Shown: positions 25,500 to 34,396 of the stretch, piece after piece
Layout of the letters: every line of letters begins with the position of its first letter
How positions within the stretch are numbered: the stretch's first letter is position 1
DNA from: Solimicrobium sp040544425
Lineage (GTDB): Bacteria; Pseudomonadota; Gammaproteobacteria; Burkholderiales; Burkholderiaceae_D
Assembly (NCBI GenBank): GCA_040544425.1
Contig: JBEONO010000007.1
Location: forward strand, 1-64,000
Length of the DNA: 64,000 bases
Direction: 5' to 3'
Notes under the pieces: model-generated
What the model was told of the DNA's origin: nothing
Database searches by the model: none
Seen by the model: only the letters and a program-made list of their open reading frames with translations
Made by a program: the position numbers and the translations under genes

Positions 25500-26963
25500 T
25501 CATGGTAAATGCGATATTTGCGGACTGCTGTCGCGCGTCCATCCGCCACCCAGTGCGCGCACCAAATCCACGCTTGACTTGAGCTCTCTGGTATGAATGT
25601 CGGTGGCGCGCTGGGCCGCGTTCAATGCCGCTTCCTGCGATGTGACGACTTCCAGATAATTCACTGCACCTTCGCGATAGCGATTCATCGCCAGGGTCAG
25701 CGCCGTGTCGGAGGCCTGCATTGCCTGCTGCTGTTCCGCTGCGCTTTGCCTATCATATTTCAATCGCGACAGATTGTCTTCGACTTGTTGAAATGCCGCC
25801 AATACCACCGAGCGATAAGTAGCGCTGGTTTCCTGCAACGCTGCTTTGGCCTGGGCCAGCTGCGCGTCGTGCCTGCCAGAGTCGAATAAGTTAAAGACTG
25901 CGGCAGGGCCCAGACTCCAGAAGGTATTCGGTATCGAGAACAGATCGGCCTTGCCGGTATTTTGCACGCCGTACGTTGCGCCAAGCGACAGGTTCGGATA
26001 ATACGCTGCCCGCGCTACCCCGATCGAGGCATTGGCGGCAGCGGTGCGACGCTCGGCGGCGGCGATGTCAGGGCGGCGCAGCAGCAATTCCGAAGGCAGA
26101 CTGACTGGAATGTCGGGAATGGGCATCTCTCTGGTTTCTGCAGCCAGCGTGAAACTCATCGCGGTCTGTCCGGTCAGACTGGCAATGGCATGTTCGTAAA
26201 TGGCACGTTGCGCCAATAACTCCGATGCTTCCGACCGGGTTGAACTGAGCTGTGTCTGGGCTCGGGCCACATCAATGCCCGAGGCCACGCCGCCCGCAAA
26301 ACGCCGTTGGGTCAATTCCAGTGCTTTCGTGTACGCGACGGTAGCGTCCTGATAAATCCGGATTTTGGCATCAACACCGCGCAGGCTGACGTAACTGTCG
26401 GCCAGGCTTGCATGGAGACTGAGGCGCGCTGTTTCAAGGTCGGCGGCGCTGGCCTGTTCATTTGCCTGGCCGGCCGCCACCAGATTGCGCACCTGTCCCC
26501 AGATATCCAAAGCATAACTGGCGCCCAGACCAACGGTGGTAGCGTCATAGACATTGGGCTGACCGGCGCCGCGCAACGGGCGATCTTTCGACTGACGGTT
26601 ATCCGTCAGACTGCCCCCACCGTCCAGTGACGGCCCCTGACCGCCCTGCAGCTGGCGGGTGTAGGCACTGGCTTCATCATAACGCGCCAGCGCAGCAGCA
26701 AGACCGGGGTTGGCCGCATCGATCTCATCTTCAAGACGATTGAGCGTCGGGTCATTGAACAATTGCCACCAGTTGCCGTGCGGTTGATCATCGACCGGTT
26801 TGGCAAGCTGCCACATATTGTCCTGCCAGGCATTGTCTGGAATCGCAACAGTCGGAGCCTGATACACCGGCGCCAGCGAGCAGCCATGCAAGAGTGATGC
26901 GCCAAGCGCCAGCGTCATCACCTTCAACGCTGGACCGGCAACTGGCCAGAACCGCTTCTTCAT
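25500..26963 (-). CDS. NodT-family outer-membrane efflux lipoprotein
   Basis: The product has 487 residues. The lipobox LLHGC gives lipidated Cys28. Two repeated outer-membrane-efflux (TolC-like) domains follow, with the typical LRRPDIAAAERRTAAANASIGVARAAYYPNLSL region split across helices. It forms the outer-membrane duct for the RND pump. Its start overlaps the end of the adaptor gene by four bases, showing tight coupling. Confidence 0.93.
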   Translation of the reverse strand: MKKRFWPVAGPALKVMTLALGASLLHGCSLAPVYQAPTVAIPDNAWQDNMWQLAKPVDDQPHGNWWQLFNDPTLNRLEDEIDAANPGLAAALARYDEASAYTRQLQGGQGPSLDGGGSLTDNRQSKDRPLRGAGQPNVYDATTVGLGASYALDIWGQVRNLVAAGQANEQASAADLETARLSLHASLADSYVSLRGVDAKIRIYQDATVAYTKALELTQRRFAGGVASGIDVARAQTQLSSTRSEASELLAQRAIYEHAIASLTGQTAMSFTLAAETREMPIPDIPVSLPSELLLRRPDIAAAERRTAAANASIGVARAAYYPNLSLGATYGVQNTGKADLFSIPNTFWSLGPAAVFNLFDSGRHDAQLAQAKAALQETSATYRSVVLAAFQQVEDNLSRLKYDRQSAAEQQQAMQASDTALTLAMNRYREGAVNYLEVVTSQEAALNAAQRATDIHTRELKSSVDLVRALGGGWTRDSSPQISHLP

Positions 26964-28141
26964 TTGCCATTCCCTCTATCGTTTACTTTCGCAACGCGTA
27001 CCATATCGCCCTGTTCAAGTGAATCTGGCGGACTGTCAATGACGCGATCAGCAATCATCAAGCCGCTGTCAATTTGTACCGCACTGCCCAAATCGTGACT
27101 GATATCAATGGTATGGAACGCGACCCGATTGTCGGCCGTGAGTGTTGCGACCGAAATACCTTCCTTGCGAAACACCAAAGCTGTCGTCGGCACCTGCACC
27201 ACATTGCCTGCACGGGGCAATTTGAAATGCACGTTGCCGTAGCCGCCTGGCAGTAACTTGCGCTCCGCATTATCGACGTCCAGCTCGATCAGCATGGTTC
27301 CGGAGTTCTGACTCACCGCGCGGGAGTTGCCGGTCAGTGTCGCATTGAACAGCTGCCCGGGCAGGCCAGGAATATCAAATTGCGCCTGCATGCCAGCATT
27401 GATTTGATGCGCATAATTCTGCGGTACGTCGACATACAGGCGCAGCTTGTGCACATCGTCAACGGTAAACAAAGAACGGCCAGCGTCGTGTCCGGCGTTG
27501 ATCAAGGCGCCAATATCCGTGTTGCGCGCCGTGACCACGCCGTCAAACGGCGCGGTGATACGCTTGAACGATTCCAGCGCACGCAAGCGCTCAACATCGG
27601 CGCGGGCGGCGGCGACCAGTGCCTGTTTGGCCTCATAGTCACCGTTCTTTTCGTCGGTCTCCTGCTTGGAGACCGAATCGGTCTTCAACAGATTTTTCCA
27701 GCGCTCGCTGGTAAGTTTTGTCAGCCGCTCATTGGCCAAAGCAGTGTCGAGATTGGCTTCTGACTGCTTCAATTGCTGATCCAGTTCCGGCGTTTCGATA
27801 TTCGCCAATACCTGACCAGATTTGACTGAGGCACCAATGTCGACATTCCACTGTTTTAAATAACCGGTCACGCGCGCATACACCGGAGCCGAATAATAGG
27901 CTTGCAGGGTGCCGGGCAAAACCAGATCCGCCGACCCGCTTGATTCGACCGGCTGAATGATTTTGACGATCGGCAGCGCCTGCTGCTCCGACAATTTCAC
28001 CAATGCTTCCTGATTGCGGGCACGGTATACCAGCCCGCCAATCACGGCCAGGATGGCAAGCGCCAGCACAAACAGTGCCTTGAACTTAAGATTGGCTGGC
28101 AACGACTTATGCTGCGGTGTATCGATATCGTTAGAGCTCAC
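26960..28141 (-). CDS. RND efflux periplasmic adaptor (membrane fusion protein)
   Basis: The product has 393 residues from GTG 28141, which follows GGGAGAG five bases upstream and overlaps the permease end by 11 bases. The frame extends back to 28222 but that start is inside the permease gene. One N-terminal helix (about 20-40) anchors it. Then come the lipoyl half-motif GASVKSGQVLANIETPELD, a coiled-coil hairpin rich in Glu/Lys/Gln, and beta-barrel and membrane-proximal domains. It links the permease to the outer-membrane channel. Confidence 0.92.
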   Translation of the reverse strand: MSSNDIDTPQHKSLPANLKFKALFVLALAILAVIGGLVYRARNQEALVKLSEQQALPIVKIIQPVESSGSADLVLPGTLQAYYSAPVYARVTGYLKQWNVDIGASVKSGQVLANIETPELDQQLKQSEANLDTALANERLTKLTSERWKNLLKTDSVSKQETDEKNGDYEAKQALVAAARADVERLRALESFKRITAPFDGVVTARNTDIGALINAGHDAGRSLFTVDDVHKLRLYVDVPQNYAHQINAGMQAQFDIPGLPGQLFNATLTGNSRAVSQNSGTMLIELDVDNAERKLLPGGYGNVHFKLPRAGNVVQVPTTALVFRKEGISVATLTADNRVAFHTIDISHDLGSAVQIDSGLMIADRVIDSPPDSLEQGDMVRVAKVNDRGNGK

Positions 28142-31100
28142 GCGTCTCTCCCTTGGATGAAATAGGTTTGTGGTTCCGGTGCACGATGCTGAAAACGATC
28201 GGCACAAAAAATAAAGTCGCAATGGTTGCCGCGATCAGCCCGCCGATGACAGCACGTCCCAACGGCGCGTTTTGTTCGCCACCCTCGCCCATGCCCAGGG
28301 CCATCGGTGCCATACCGATCACCATGGCCAGAGCGGTCATCAAGACCGGCCTGAATCGGGTGAACCCGGCGTCCAATGCCGCCTTGATTGGATTATTCAG
28401 ATGCAGCAATCGCTCGCGGGCAAAGCTGACCACCAGAATACTGTTGGCCGTGGCCACACCCATGCACATGATCGCGCCGGTCAGGGCCGGGACCGACAGG
28501 GTGGTGTGCGTGAGGAACAGCATCCAGACGATACCGGCCAGCGCAGCGGGCAGCGCGGCGATGATCACGAACGGATCACTCCAAGACTGAAAATTCACCA
28601 CGACCAACAAGTAAATCAGCGCGACTGCCGCCAGCAGTCCAAACAGCAAACTGCTGAAGGCGTTATTCATGGTTTGCACCTGACCGCGCAGCGAGATGAC
28701 TGAGCCCTTTGGTCGGGCAGATTCATGATTCTTGAGCACCTGCATAATTTCCTTGGCCACGCCACCGAGGTCGCGATTCTGGGTCGTCGCAAAAATATCG
28801 ATCACTGGCTGGACCGCATAATGAGAGACCACCGCGGGAGAATTTTTTCGGGTGATGGTGGCAATGCCCCCCAATATTTGCGAACCACCGTCACCAACGA
28901 TGGGAATATTGGTCAGGTCGCTAAGCGATTGAATCTGATATTCCGGGGTTTGCGCCACAATCGGATACGACACACCATTACGTTTATTCAACCAGAATGA
29001 GGGCGCGACCTGTCCGCTGCCGGCCATCGAAACGACCAGACTGTTCGTGACGTCTCTCTCGGTAATACCCAGTTGTTTGGCGCGACTGCGATCAACCGCG
29101 ACGTTCAATTGCGGATAGTCGTTGGCCTGCTGAATCCGGACATCCGCGATGCCGGGAATTTTATTGATGTCGCGCCTGAGCAGCTGGGCATAGGCCATAT
29201 TTGCAGCGCCATCCGGTCCCATCACCTGGACATCGATCGGTGCCGGAGCGCCGAAATTCAGAATCTGGCTGATCATGTCGGCTGGCAAAAACGAAAATGT
29301 CGTGCCGGGAAACTGCTCAGCCAGATCAATGCGCAACCTGGCGACATAGTCGTCGGTCGGTCCGTGATTTTCATTCAGGCTGATCAGGATGTCGCCATCC
29401 TGCGGGCCGATGGTGCCGGTATTGTTATAGACGTTGTTGATGCCGCTGACAGTCAGGCCAATATTGTCAACAATCGCGCCAAGTTCACTCTGGGGAATGG
29501 TTTTGTGAATTCTCTGCTCGACCTGATCAAACAGTTTGGTGGTCTCTTCAATCCGCGTGCCGATCTGGGCGCGGACATGCATCTTGATCTGACCCGAATC
29601 AACACTCGGGAAAAAATTTTCACCCAGCCAGGGCAGCAAGGCAAACGACAGCAGCACCATAGCCAGGAACCCGCTCACAAACATCCTTTTGTTCTCCATC
29701 GCCAGCACCAGCATGGAGAAATAGCTGACCCGGATGCGCATGAACTGACGTTCAAACAGCTGTTGAAAGCGCACCAGGGGATTGCGCGAATGGGATGGCG
29801 TGTGGTGATTCGGTTGCGCCATCTGCAATAACTCGCCGGATGGATGGCCGTCAATACTGTGCCGCTTCAGCAGATACATTGCCATCGTAGGCACCAGAGT
29901 ACGCGACAGAATAAACGAAGCGATCATGGCAAACATCACCGCTTCAGCCATCGGCACAAACAGGTAGTGCGCGATCCCGGTCAGAAAAAACATCGGCACA
30001 AAAACGATACAGATACACAGCAGTGACACCAGTGCCGGAACCACGATCTGACCGGCACCATCCATGATCGCCGCCTGCACGTCCTTGCCCTTTTCCAGAT
30101 GCCAGTTGATGTTTTCGATGGTCACTGTCGCGTCGTCAACCAGAATACCCACTGCCAGCGCCAGGCCACCCAGCGTCATGATATTCAGCGTTTCACCGGC
30201 GATATATAAACCGATAATCGAGGACAGAATTGCCAGCGGAATTGAAATGGTAATGATCAGCGTCGAGCGCCAGCTGCCCAGAAATAACAGAATCATCAGG
30301 CTGGTCAAGAGCGCGGCAATGATCGCTTCTTTCACCACGCCACTGATCGCCGCTTTCACAAAAATCGACTGATCGCCAATCGCATCCAGATGAACCGATT
30401 CAGGTAGCGTCTCTTTTAGAATCGGAATCAGGTTTTTCACATTGTTGACAATGTCGAGGGTGGAGGCTGCACCGCTTTTCAATATCGTCATCAGCACAGC
30501 ACGGCTGCCATTGACGCGCACCACGTTGGTTTGCGGCGGATTGCCGTCGCGCACCGTCGCCACATCGCGCAGATAAATCAGGGAGCCGTCCACGTATTTG
30601 ACCGGGATATCATTGATCTGCTCAAAGGCGTCCGGGCTGTTGTTGAGTTTGACGCTGTATTCAAAACGTCCGATTTTTTGCGTGCCGACCGGAATGATCT
30701 GGTTTTGTGCCGCGAGCGCATTTTCAATATCTTCAGCCGATAATTTTTTCGCCTGCAAGGCCTGCTGGTTTAAATCGATTTGAATCTGTCTGACCTTGCC
30801 GCCGTAAGGCGACGGCACCGCCGTGCCGGGCACCGTCGCCAGCTGGGGACGAATAAAATTCTGCCCGAAGTCGAACAGTTTCTGCTCAGTCTGTTCAACG
30901 CTGGACAGGGCCAGTTGCAGAATCGGCACGGTTGACGCGTTGTAGTTCAAGATCAGCGGCGGAGTAATACCGGGCGGCATTTGCTTCAATACAGTCTGCG
31001 ATATCGACGTGACCTGCGCCGTGGCAGTGCGAATATCGACGTTGGGCTGAAAGAAGATTTTGACCACACCAAAGCCGGCCAGCGATTGTGATTCAATGTG

Positions 31101-31340
31101 TTCGATATCGTTAACGGTGGAACTCAAAGACCGCTCGTAATAGTAAAGAACCCGACCCGACATATCTTCCGGAGGCAGGCCGGTATAGCTCCAGACCACG
31201 CTGATGACGGGAATTTTTATGTCGGGGAAGATATCGGTAGGTGAGCGCAGTGCCGCCAGCGGCCCGAATATCAGGATGAGTAATGCCAACACCACAAATG
31301 TGTAAGGGCGCTTTAAGGCAATTCGCACGATCCAAAGCAT
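28131..31340 (-). CDS. RND efflux permease (HAE-1/hydrophobe type)
   Basis: The product has 1069 residues, standard length. It has 12 membrane helices in two halves with large periplasmic loops. The proton-relay segment AVGILVDDATVTIENI in helix 4 and the N-terminal SPTDIFPDIKIPVISVVWSY support an RND proton antiporter. It has two Asp in the relay as in drug exporters rather than the DxxE pattern of metal pumps, so organic substrates are likelier. It is the first gene of permease-adaptor-channel-regulator-kinase, all overlapping or nearly so. Substrate is unknown. Confidence 0.92.
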   Translation of the reverse strand: MLWIVRIALKRPYTFVVLALLILIFGPLAALRSPTDIFPDIKIPVISVVWSYTGLPPEDMSGRVLYYYERSLSSTVNDIEHIESQSLAGFGVVKIFFQPNVDIRTATAQVTSISQTVLKQMPPGITPPLILNYNASTVPILQLALSSVEQTEQKLFDFGQNFIRPQLATVPGTAVPSPYGGKVRQIQIDLNQQALQAKKLSAEDIENALAAQNQIIPVGTQKIGRFEYSVKLNNSPDAFEQINDIPVKYVDGSLIYLRDVATVRDGNPPQTNVVRVNGSRAVLMTILKSGAASTLDIVNNVKNLIPILKETLPESVHLDAIGDQSIFVKAAISGVVKEAIIAALLTSLMILLFLGSWRSTLIITISIPLAILSSIIGLYIAGETLNIMTLGGLALAVGILVDDATVTIENINWHLEKGKDVQAAIMDGAGQIVVPALVSLLCICIVFVPMFFLTGIAHYLFVPMAEAVMFAMIASFILSRTLVPTMAMYLLKRHSIDGHPSGELLQMAQPNHHTPSHSRNPLVRFQQLFERQFMRIRVSYFSMLVLAMENKRMFVSGFLAMVLLSFALLPWLGENFFPSVDSGQIKMHVRAQIGTRIEETTKLFDQVEQRIHKTIPQSELGAIVDNIGLTVSGINNVYNNTGTIGPQDGDILISLNENHGPTDDYVARLRIDLAEQFPGTTFSFLPADMISQILNFGAPAPIDVQVMGPDGAANMAYAQLLRRDINKIPGIADVRIQQANDYPQLNVAVDRSRAKQLGITERDVTNSLVVSMAGSGQVAPSFWLNKRNGVSYPIVAQTPEYQIQSLSDLTNIPIVGDGGSQILGGIATITRKNSPAVVSHYAVQPVIDIFATTQNRDLGGVAKEIMQVLKNHESARPKGSVISLRGQVQTMNNAFSSLLFGLLAAVALIYLLVVVNFQSWSDPFVIIAALPAALAGIVWMLFLTHTTLSVPALTGAIMCMGVATANSILVVSFARERLLHLNNPIKAALDAGFTRFRPVLMTALAMVIGMAPMALGMGEGGEQNAPLGRAVIGGLIAATIATLFFVPIVFSIVHRNHKPISSKGETREL

Positions 31341-31528
31341 TGTTTACCTCAAGATTGAAATTCGAACAGGGAGCAATTTGTTGCAGTGGATTATAGGTGG
31401 GCGAATTCTTTGGCTTCATTAAACAATTTTCATATTCACCCGGCTCATTCGGATGACTTAACGTGGTACCAGGCAAAACCGCTTAAAATAGCCGGTGTTC
31501 CACGCAACCATGAGATTGTTTATTTACC

Positions 31529-32176
31529 ATGATGATAAAAAACCTGTTAAGCAGACCAGATCAGTTGATCGCCTTATTCGATCAGTCACTGCGCGCCGTT
31601 ACCGGTGTTGCCATGCAAAGTCGTCCTAATCCAGCGCACAAGGTGCTGGAGTCAGCCGAACTCGATGACAAAGAGCGCCGCCACAGCGCCGGCCTGATGC
31701 GCGTCAATCACGTTGGTGAAGTGTGCGCGCAGGCGCTGTATCAGTCGCAGGGACTGTTTTCGCAGACCCGGCAATTGCAGGAGCAGTTCAAACAGGCCGG
31801 GCGTGAAGAAGAAGATCATCTGGCATGGACCGCGCAACGTATTGCTGAACTTGGTTCCCATCCGAGCCTGTTGAACCCGCTGTGGTATGCCGGTGCTTTT
31901 GCTATCGGAGCGATTGCTGCCAAAGTGGGCGATGCCACCAGTCTGGGGTTTGTTGTGGAGACAGAGCGTCAGGTCGAAGCGCATCTGACCAGCCATCTTG
32001 AAAACCTGCCGGTGAATGATAGCAAGTCACGGGTTATTGTTGAGCGGATGCGTGAAGATGAAATTGAACACGGCGCAGCGGCAAAGGCATTGGGCGCATC
32101 TGAGTTGCCTTGGCCGGTCAAGAAGTTGATGACTGGGGTGGCGAAGGTGATGACGACGGTTGCGTATTATATTTAA
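31529..32176 (+). CDS. coq7: demethoxyubiquinone hydroxylase Coq7
   Basis: The product has 215 residues. It is a membrane-associated diiron carboxylate enzyme that hydroxylates 3-demethoxyubiquinol near the end of ubiquinone synthesis. The metal-ligand motifs are visible: NHVGEVCAQALY, REEEDHLAW, VETERQVEAHL and EDEIEHG. The hydrophobic LWYAGAFAIGAIAA stretch helps membrane contact. It is transcribed away from the RND operon. An ATG doublet starts the gene; an upstream ATG at 31510 is out of frame. Confidence 0.95.
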   Translation: MMIKNLLSRPDQLIALFDQSLRAVTGVAMQSRPNPAHKVLESAELDDKERRHSAGLMRVNHVGEVCAQALYQSQGLFSQTRQLQEQFKQAGREEEDHLAWTAQRIAELGSHPSLLNPLWYAGAFAIGAIAAKVGDATSLGFVVETERQVEAHLTSHLENLPVNDSKSRVIVERMREDEIEHGAAAKALGASELPWPVKKLMTGVAKVMTTVAYYI

Positions 32177-32199
32177 GTGGTGCGAACAATTAAATTGAA

Positions 32200-32484
32200 T
32201 TATGTGGAACGTAATTCACGATTGTGCCAGACACGAGTAATTAAGATCTCGTCGCCAGGAAGGCAGCGGTAACGGAGGACGTATGAGCTACGGCCAAATT
32301 TTGCAGGCCACTCTCTAAATTCGGCCCTGGGTGTACCGATGCCAGAATTTTCGGCAATTAGATTTGCTGCCTTTTGAATTATTTCTACTGAACGTTGGGC
32401 CGATGCCGGGCTTGCCGGGGCGAGGAAATCATACAGTCTGGCGATATCGTCCAGTGCGTCTGGATGCCAGATTAGCGAGGGCAC
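32200..32484 (-). CDS. ParE/RelE-type toxin
   Basis: The product has 94 residues. It shows the RelE/ParE fold pattern: WHPDALDDIARLYDFLA, then a middle helix with SVEIIQKAANLIAEN, then strands RSSYVLRYRCLPGDEILITRVWHNRE. ParE members poison gyrase while RelE members cleave mRNA; the ALDDIARLYDFLA helix favours ParE. Its start overlaps the antitoxin gene by 13 bases, the usual antitoxin-first order. Coding is convergent with coq7. Confidence 0.85.
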   Translation of the reverse strand: MPSLIWHPDALDDIARLYDFLAPASPASAQRSVEIIQKAANLIAENSGIGTPRAEFREWPAKFGRSSYVLRYRCLPGDEILITRVWHNRELRST

Positions 32485-32708
32485 TCTGTCCGCTTCCCGC
32501 TAGCCAAGTCGGTTAGCCATGCATCGGCTTTCTCATGCGAAATCGCTGGCGTGCCTTCCAAGTACGAGTTAACCCGAATTCGGTCAATCTCAAGGGAAAG
32601 CGCCTCTTCACAAACTACCGTAATATATTCATTGATGCTGAGCCCACTCCTATGCGCTGCTTCGGTTATAGCAGATTCAAGTGTGTCTGGTAAAACTATG
32701 TTAAGCAT
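32472..32708 (-). CDS. antitoxin of the ParE-type module (ribbon-helix-helix)
   Basis: The product has 78 residues. The N-terminus MLNIVLPDTLESAITEAAHRSG followed by LSINEYITVVCEEAL fits a ribbon-helix-helix DNA-binding domain. The C-terminal part (SYLEGTPAISHEKADAWL) would bind and neutralise the toxin encoded downstream with a 13-base overlap. A GAAGGA ribosome site precedes ATG 32708. The pair is probably self-regulated; imperfect GATTA repeats lie just upstream. Confidence 0.82.
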   Translation of the reverse strand: MLNIVLPDTLESAITEAAHRSGLSINEYITVVCEEALSLEIDRIRVNSYLEGTPAISHEKADAWLTDLASGKRTECPR

Positions 32709-32784
32709 ACCAAATCCTTCGCAATAATCGTTTGGTAATCATCAGGTTGCTGGATTATAGCAATTCAATTTGTGAATCGTAAAC

Positions 32785-33516
32785 TCAATGCGCATGCTGC
32801 CCAGTCAGGTACAGCACAATCAACACCCCCAACGCAATCAGGACAATCTGCGGAACCGTTTCCTTCATGGTCGCACGGCGCTGCATTTGCGGCATCAGAT
32901 CGCTGACCGCAATATAAATGAAGCCGGACGAGGCAATCACCAACACATAGGGAATCAGATTGCTGGCACTCTCCAAGGTGTAGTAACCGAGAATGCCGCC
33001 TACCACGGCCATCAGGCTGGAAATCAGGTTATACATATAGGCGCGTTGGCGCGTGAATCCGGCGTTCAGCAGCACGATGAAGTCGCCGATTTCCTGCGGG
33101 ATCTCATGCGCGATAATCGCCAGACCAGTCACTATACCCAATTTCGGGTTTGCCAGAAATGCCGCGGCGATCAGGATGCCGTCAGTAAAATTATGCATGC
33201 CATCGCCAACCAGAATCATCCAGCCTGATTTGCCTGCTTCACGCGCATCGTGTCCATGGGCATGATGATGACCGTCTGCTTCGTTGTGATGGGAGTGGCG
33301 CAGGATGGCGAACTTTTCCAGCAGGAAGAACCCGAACAGACTGGCCAACAACAGGCCGAACAGGCTGTGGCTGTCCGCTTTGGATTCAAAGGCTTCCGGC
33401 AAGGCATGCAAAAATGCGGTCGAGAGCATGATGCCGACCGACAGGCTGACCATCCGGTCGACCATTTTCGCCAACAGGGCAAACGAAAAAATTGCTGCAG
33501 CGCTGATACTGATCAC
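32785..33516 (-). CDS. ZIP-family metal transporter
   Basis: The product has 243 residues from GTG 33516. It has multiple membrane helices, a His-rich cytoplasmic loop (HSHHNEADGHHHAHGHD, about 75-91), and the ZIP metal-site helices DGMHNFTDGILI and IAHEIPQEIGDFIVLL. It imports Zn2+ or related divalent cations. Odd: hydrophobic coding continues upstream in frame (ISILFTTTIAGV) to a stop without any ATG, GTG or TTG. The true first helix may therefore use an unusual start or the gene may have lost its start. Confidence 0.88.
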   Translation of the reverse strand: MISISAAAIFSFALLAKMVDRMVSLSVGIMLSTAFLHALPEAFESKADSHSLFGLLLASLFGFFLLEKFAILRHSHHNEADGHHHAHGHDAREAGKSGWMILVGDGMHNFTDGILIAAAFLANPKLGIVTGLAIIAHEIPQEIGDFIVLLNAGFTRQRAYMYNLISSLMAVVGGILGYYTLESASNLIPYVLVIASSGFIYIAVSDLMPQMQRRATMKETVPQIVLIALGVLIVLYLTGQHAH

Positions 33517-33736
33517 GCCGGCAATCGTCGTGGTGAACAGGATGGAAATTAGGGGGGAATGAATTTTGAGCCTCGGCGATGCAGGAATGGGGACACGGCA
33601 TTAAAACATAGAGCTGGCAAATAGTGCAAACAATGCCGCAGGCGTGGCCCATTGCGGTTGGTTTGCGAGTCTGTTAGTGTGGCAGTCTGTTGTGCCCAGT
33701 CCGAACTTCCCGCCCACCGTAACCACGGAGTCTCTC

Positions 33737-34324
33737 ATGAAAACATCTACCCTGGCAGTTGTATTGGCAATGAGTTGTCTGGTCTCACTCCCCAGTCTGG
33801 CGCAAACCTACACCCCCAAAGTCGGGCTGTGGGAAGTGAAGTCTGTCAAGCAGGTGACTGACGGAAAAGACATGACGGCGCAGATGAATGCCGCGCAGGA
33901 AAAAATGAAGCAGGCGATGGCGAATATGTCGCCGGAGATGCGCGCAAAAATGGAAGCTATGACCGGTGGGATGATGTCAGGTTCAAACGGTACCGTAAAG
34001 ATTTGCATGAGCGCAGCGATGGCAGCAAAGAAAGAGCCGGTGCTGGGCAAGAATGACCAATGTCCGCCCGCCAGGATCAGTCACAGTGGCAATCAAACCA
34101 TGTTCGAAATCAGCTGCACGCGTGATGGCCATACCATGAACGGAAAAGGCGTGAGCACCATGACTGGTGACCAGATCAACACGGTGATGGACATGACCAC
34201 GTCCATTGACAAGGGCCAACCTACGATACACAGCGAAACTGCCATGGTGTACCTCGGCCCGGATTGCCAGGGCATTGTACCGGCCGACCAGTTGGTGAAA
34301 AATCTGAAGGATGCGCAGCACTGA
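33737..34324 (+). CDS. DUF3617 domain periplasmic protein
   Basis: The product has 195 residues from ATG 33737, placed after GGAG; an upstream frame to 33644 is discarded. A signal peptide (about 1-23, ending SLAQ) is followed by TPKVGLWEVKSVKQV, a helical Met/Ala/Lys-rich stretch, and the DUF3617 core with conserved Cys in KICMS, DQCPP and ISCTRDGHTMNG. Members are secreted and of unknown function. It is a single gene, followed by two short hairpins. Confidence 0.85.
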   Translation: MKTSTLAVVLAMSCLVSLPSLAQTYTPKVGLWEVKSVKQVTDGKDMTAQMNAAQEKMKQAMANMSPEMRAKMEAMTGGMMSGSNGTVKICMSAAMAAKKEPVLGKNDQCPPARISHSGNQTMFEISCTRDGHTMNGKGVSTMTGDQINTVMDMTTSIDKGQPTIHSETAMVYLGPDCQGIVPADQLVKNLKDAQH

Positions 34325-34377
34325 CCGCAGCCTCGCGACTGCGGTTGATCAATAGCCCCAACAAACAGGATTGGGGC
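34324..34377. terminator. two short hairpins between convergent genes
   Basis: Stems at 34324-34330/34339-34345 (7 bp) and 34355-34361/34371-34377 (7 bp) lie between the DUF3617 stop and the lactonase-like stop. Neither has a good T-run, so they may be weak or rho-assisted terminators in both directions. Confidence 0.4.
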
Positions 34378-34396
34378 AATTATCCCGGTGCGAGAC

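Noticed and set aside
29073..29831. 252-codon frame opposite the RND permease gene
   Set aside because: Antisense shadow of a well-supported permease; no domain or ribosome site.
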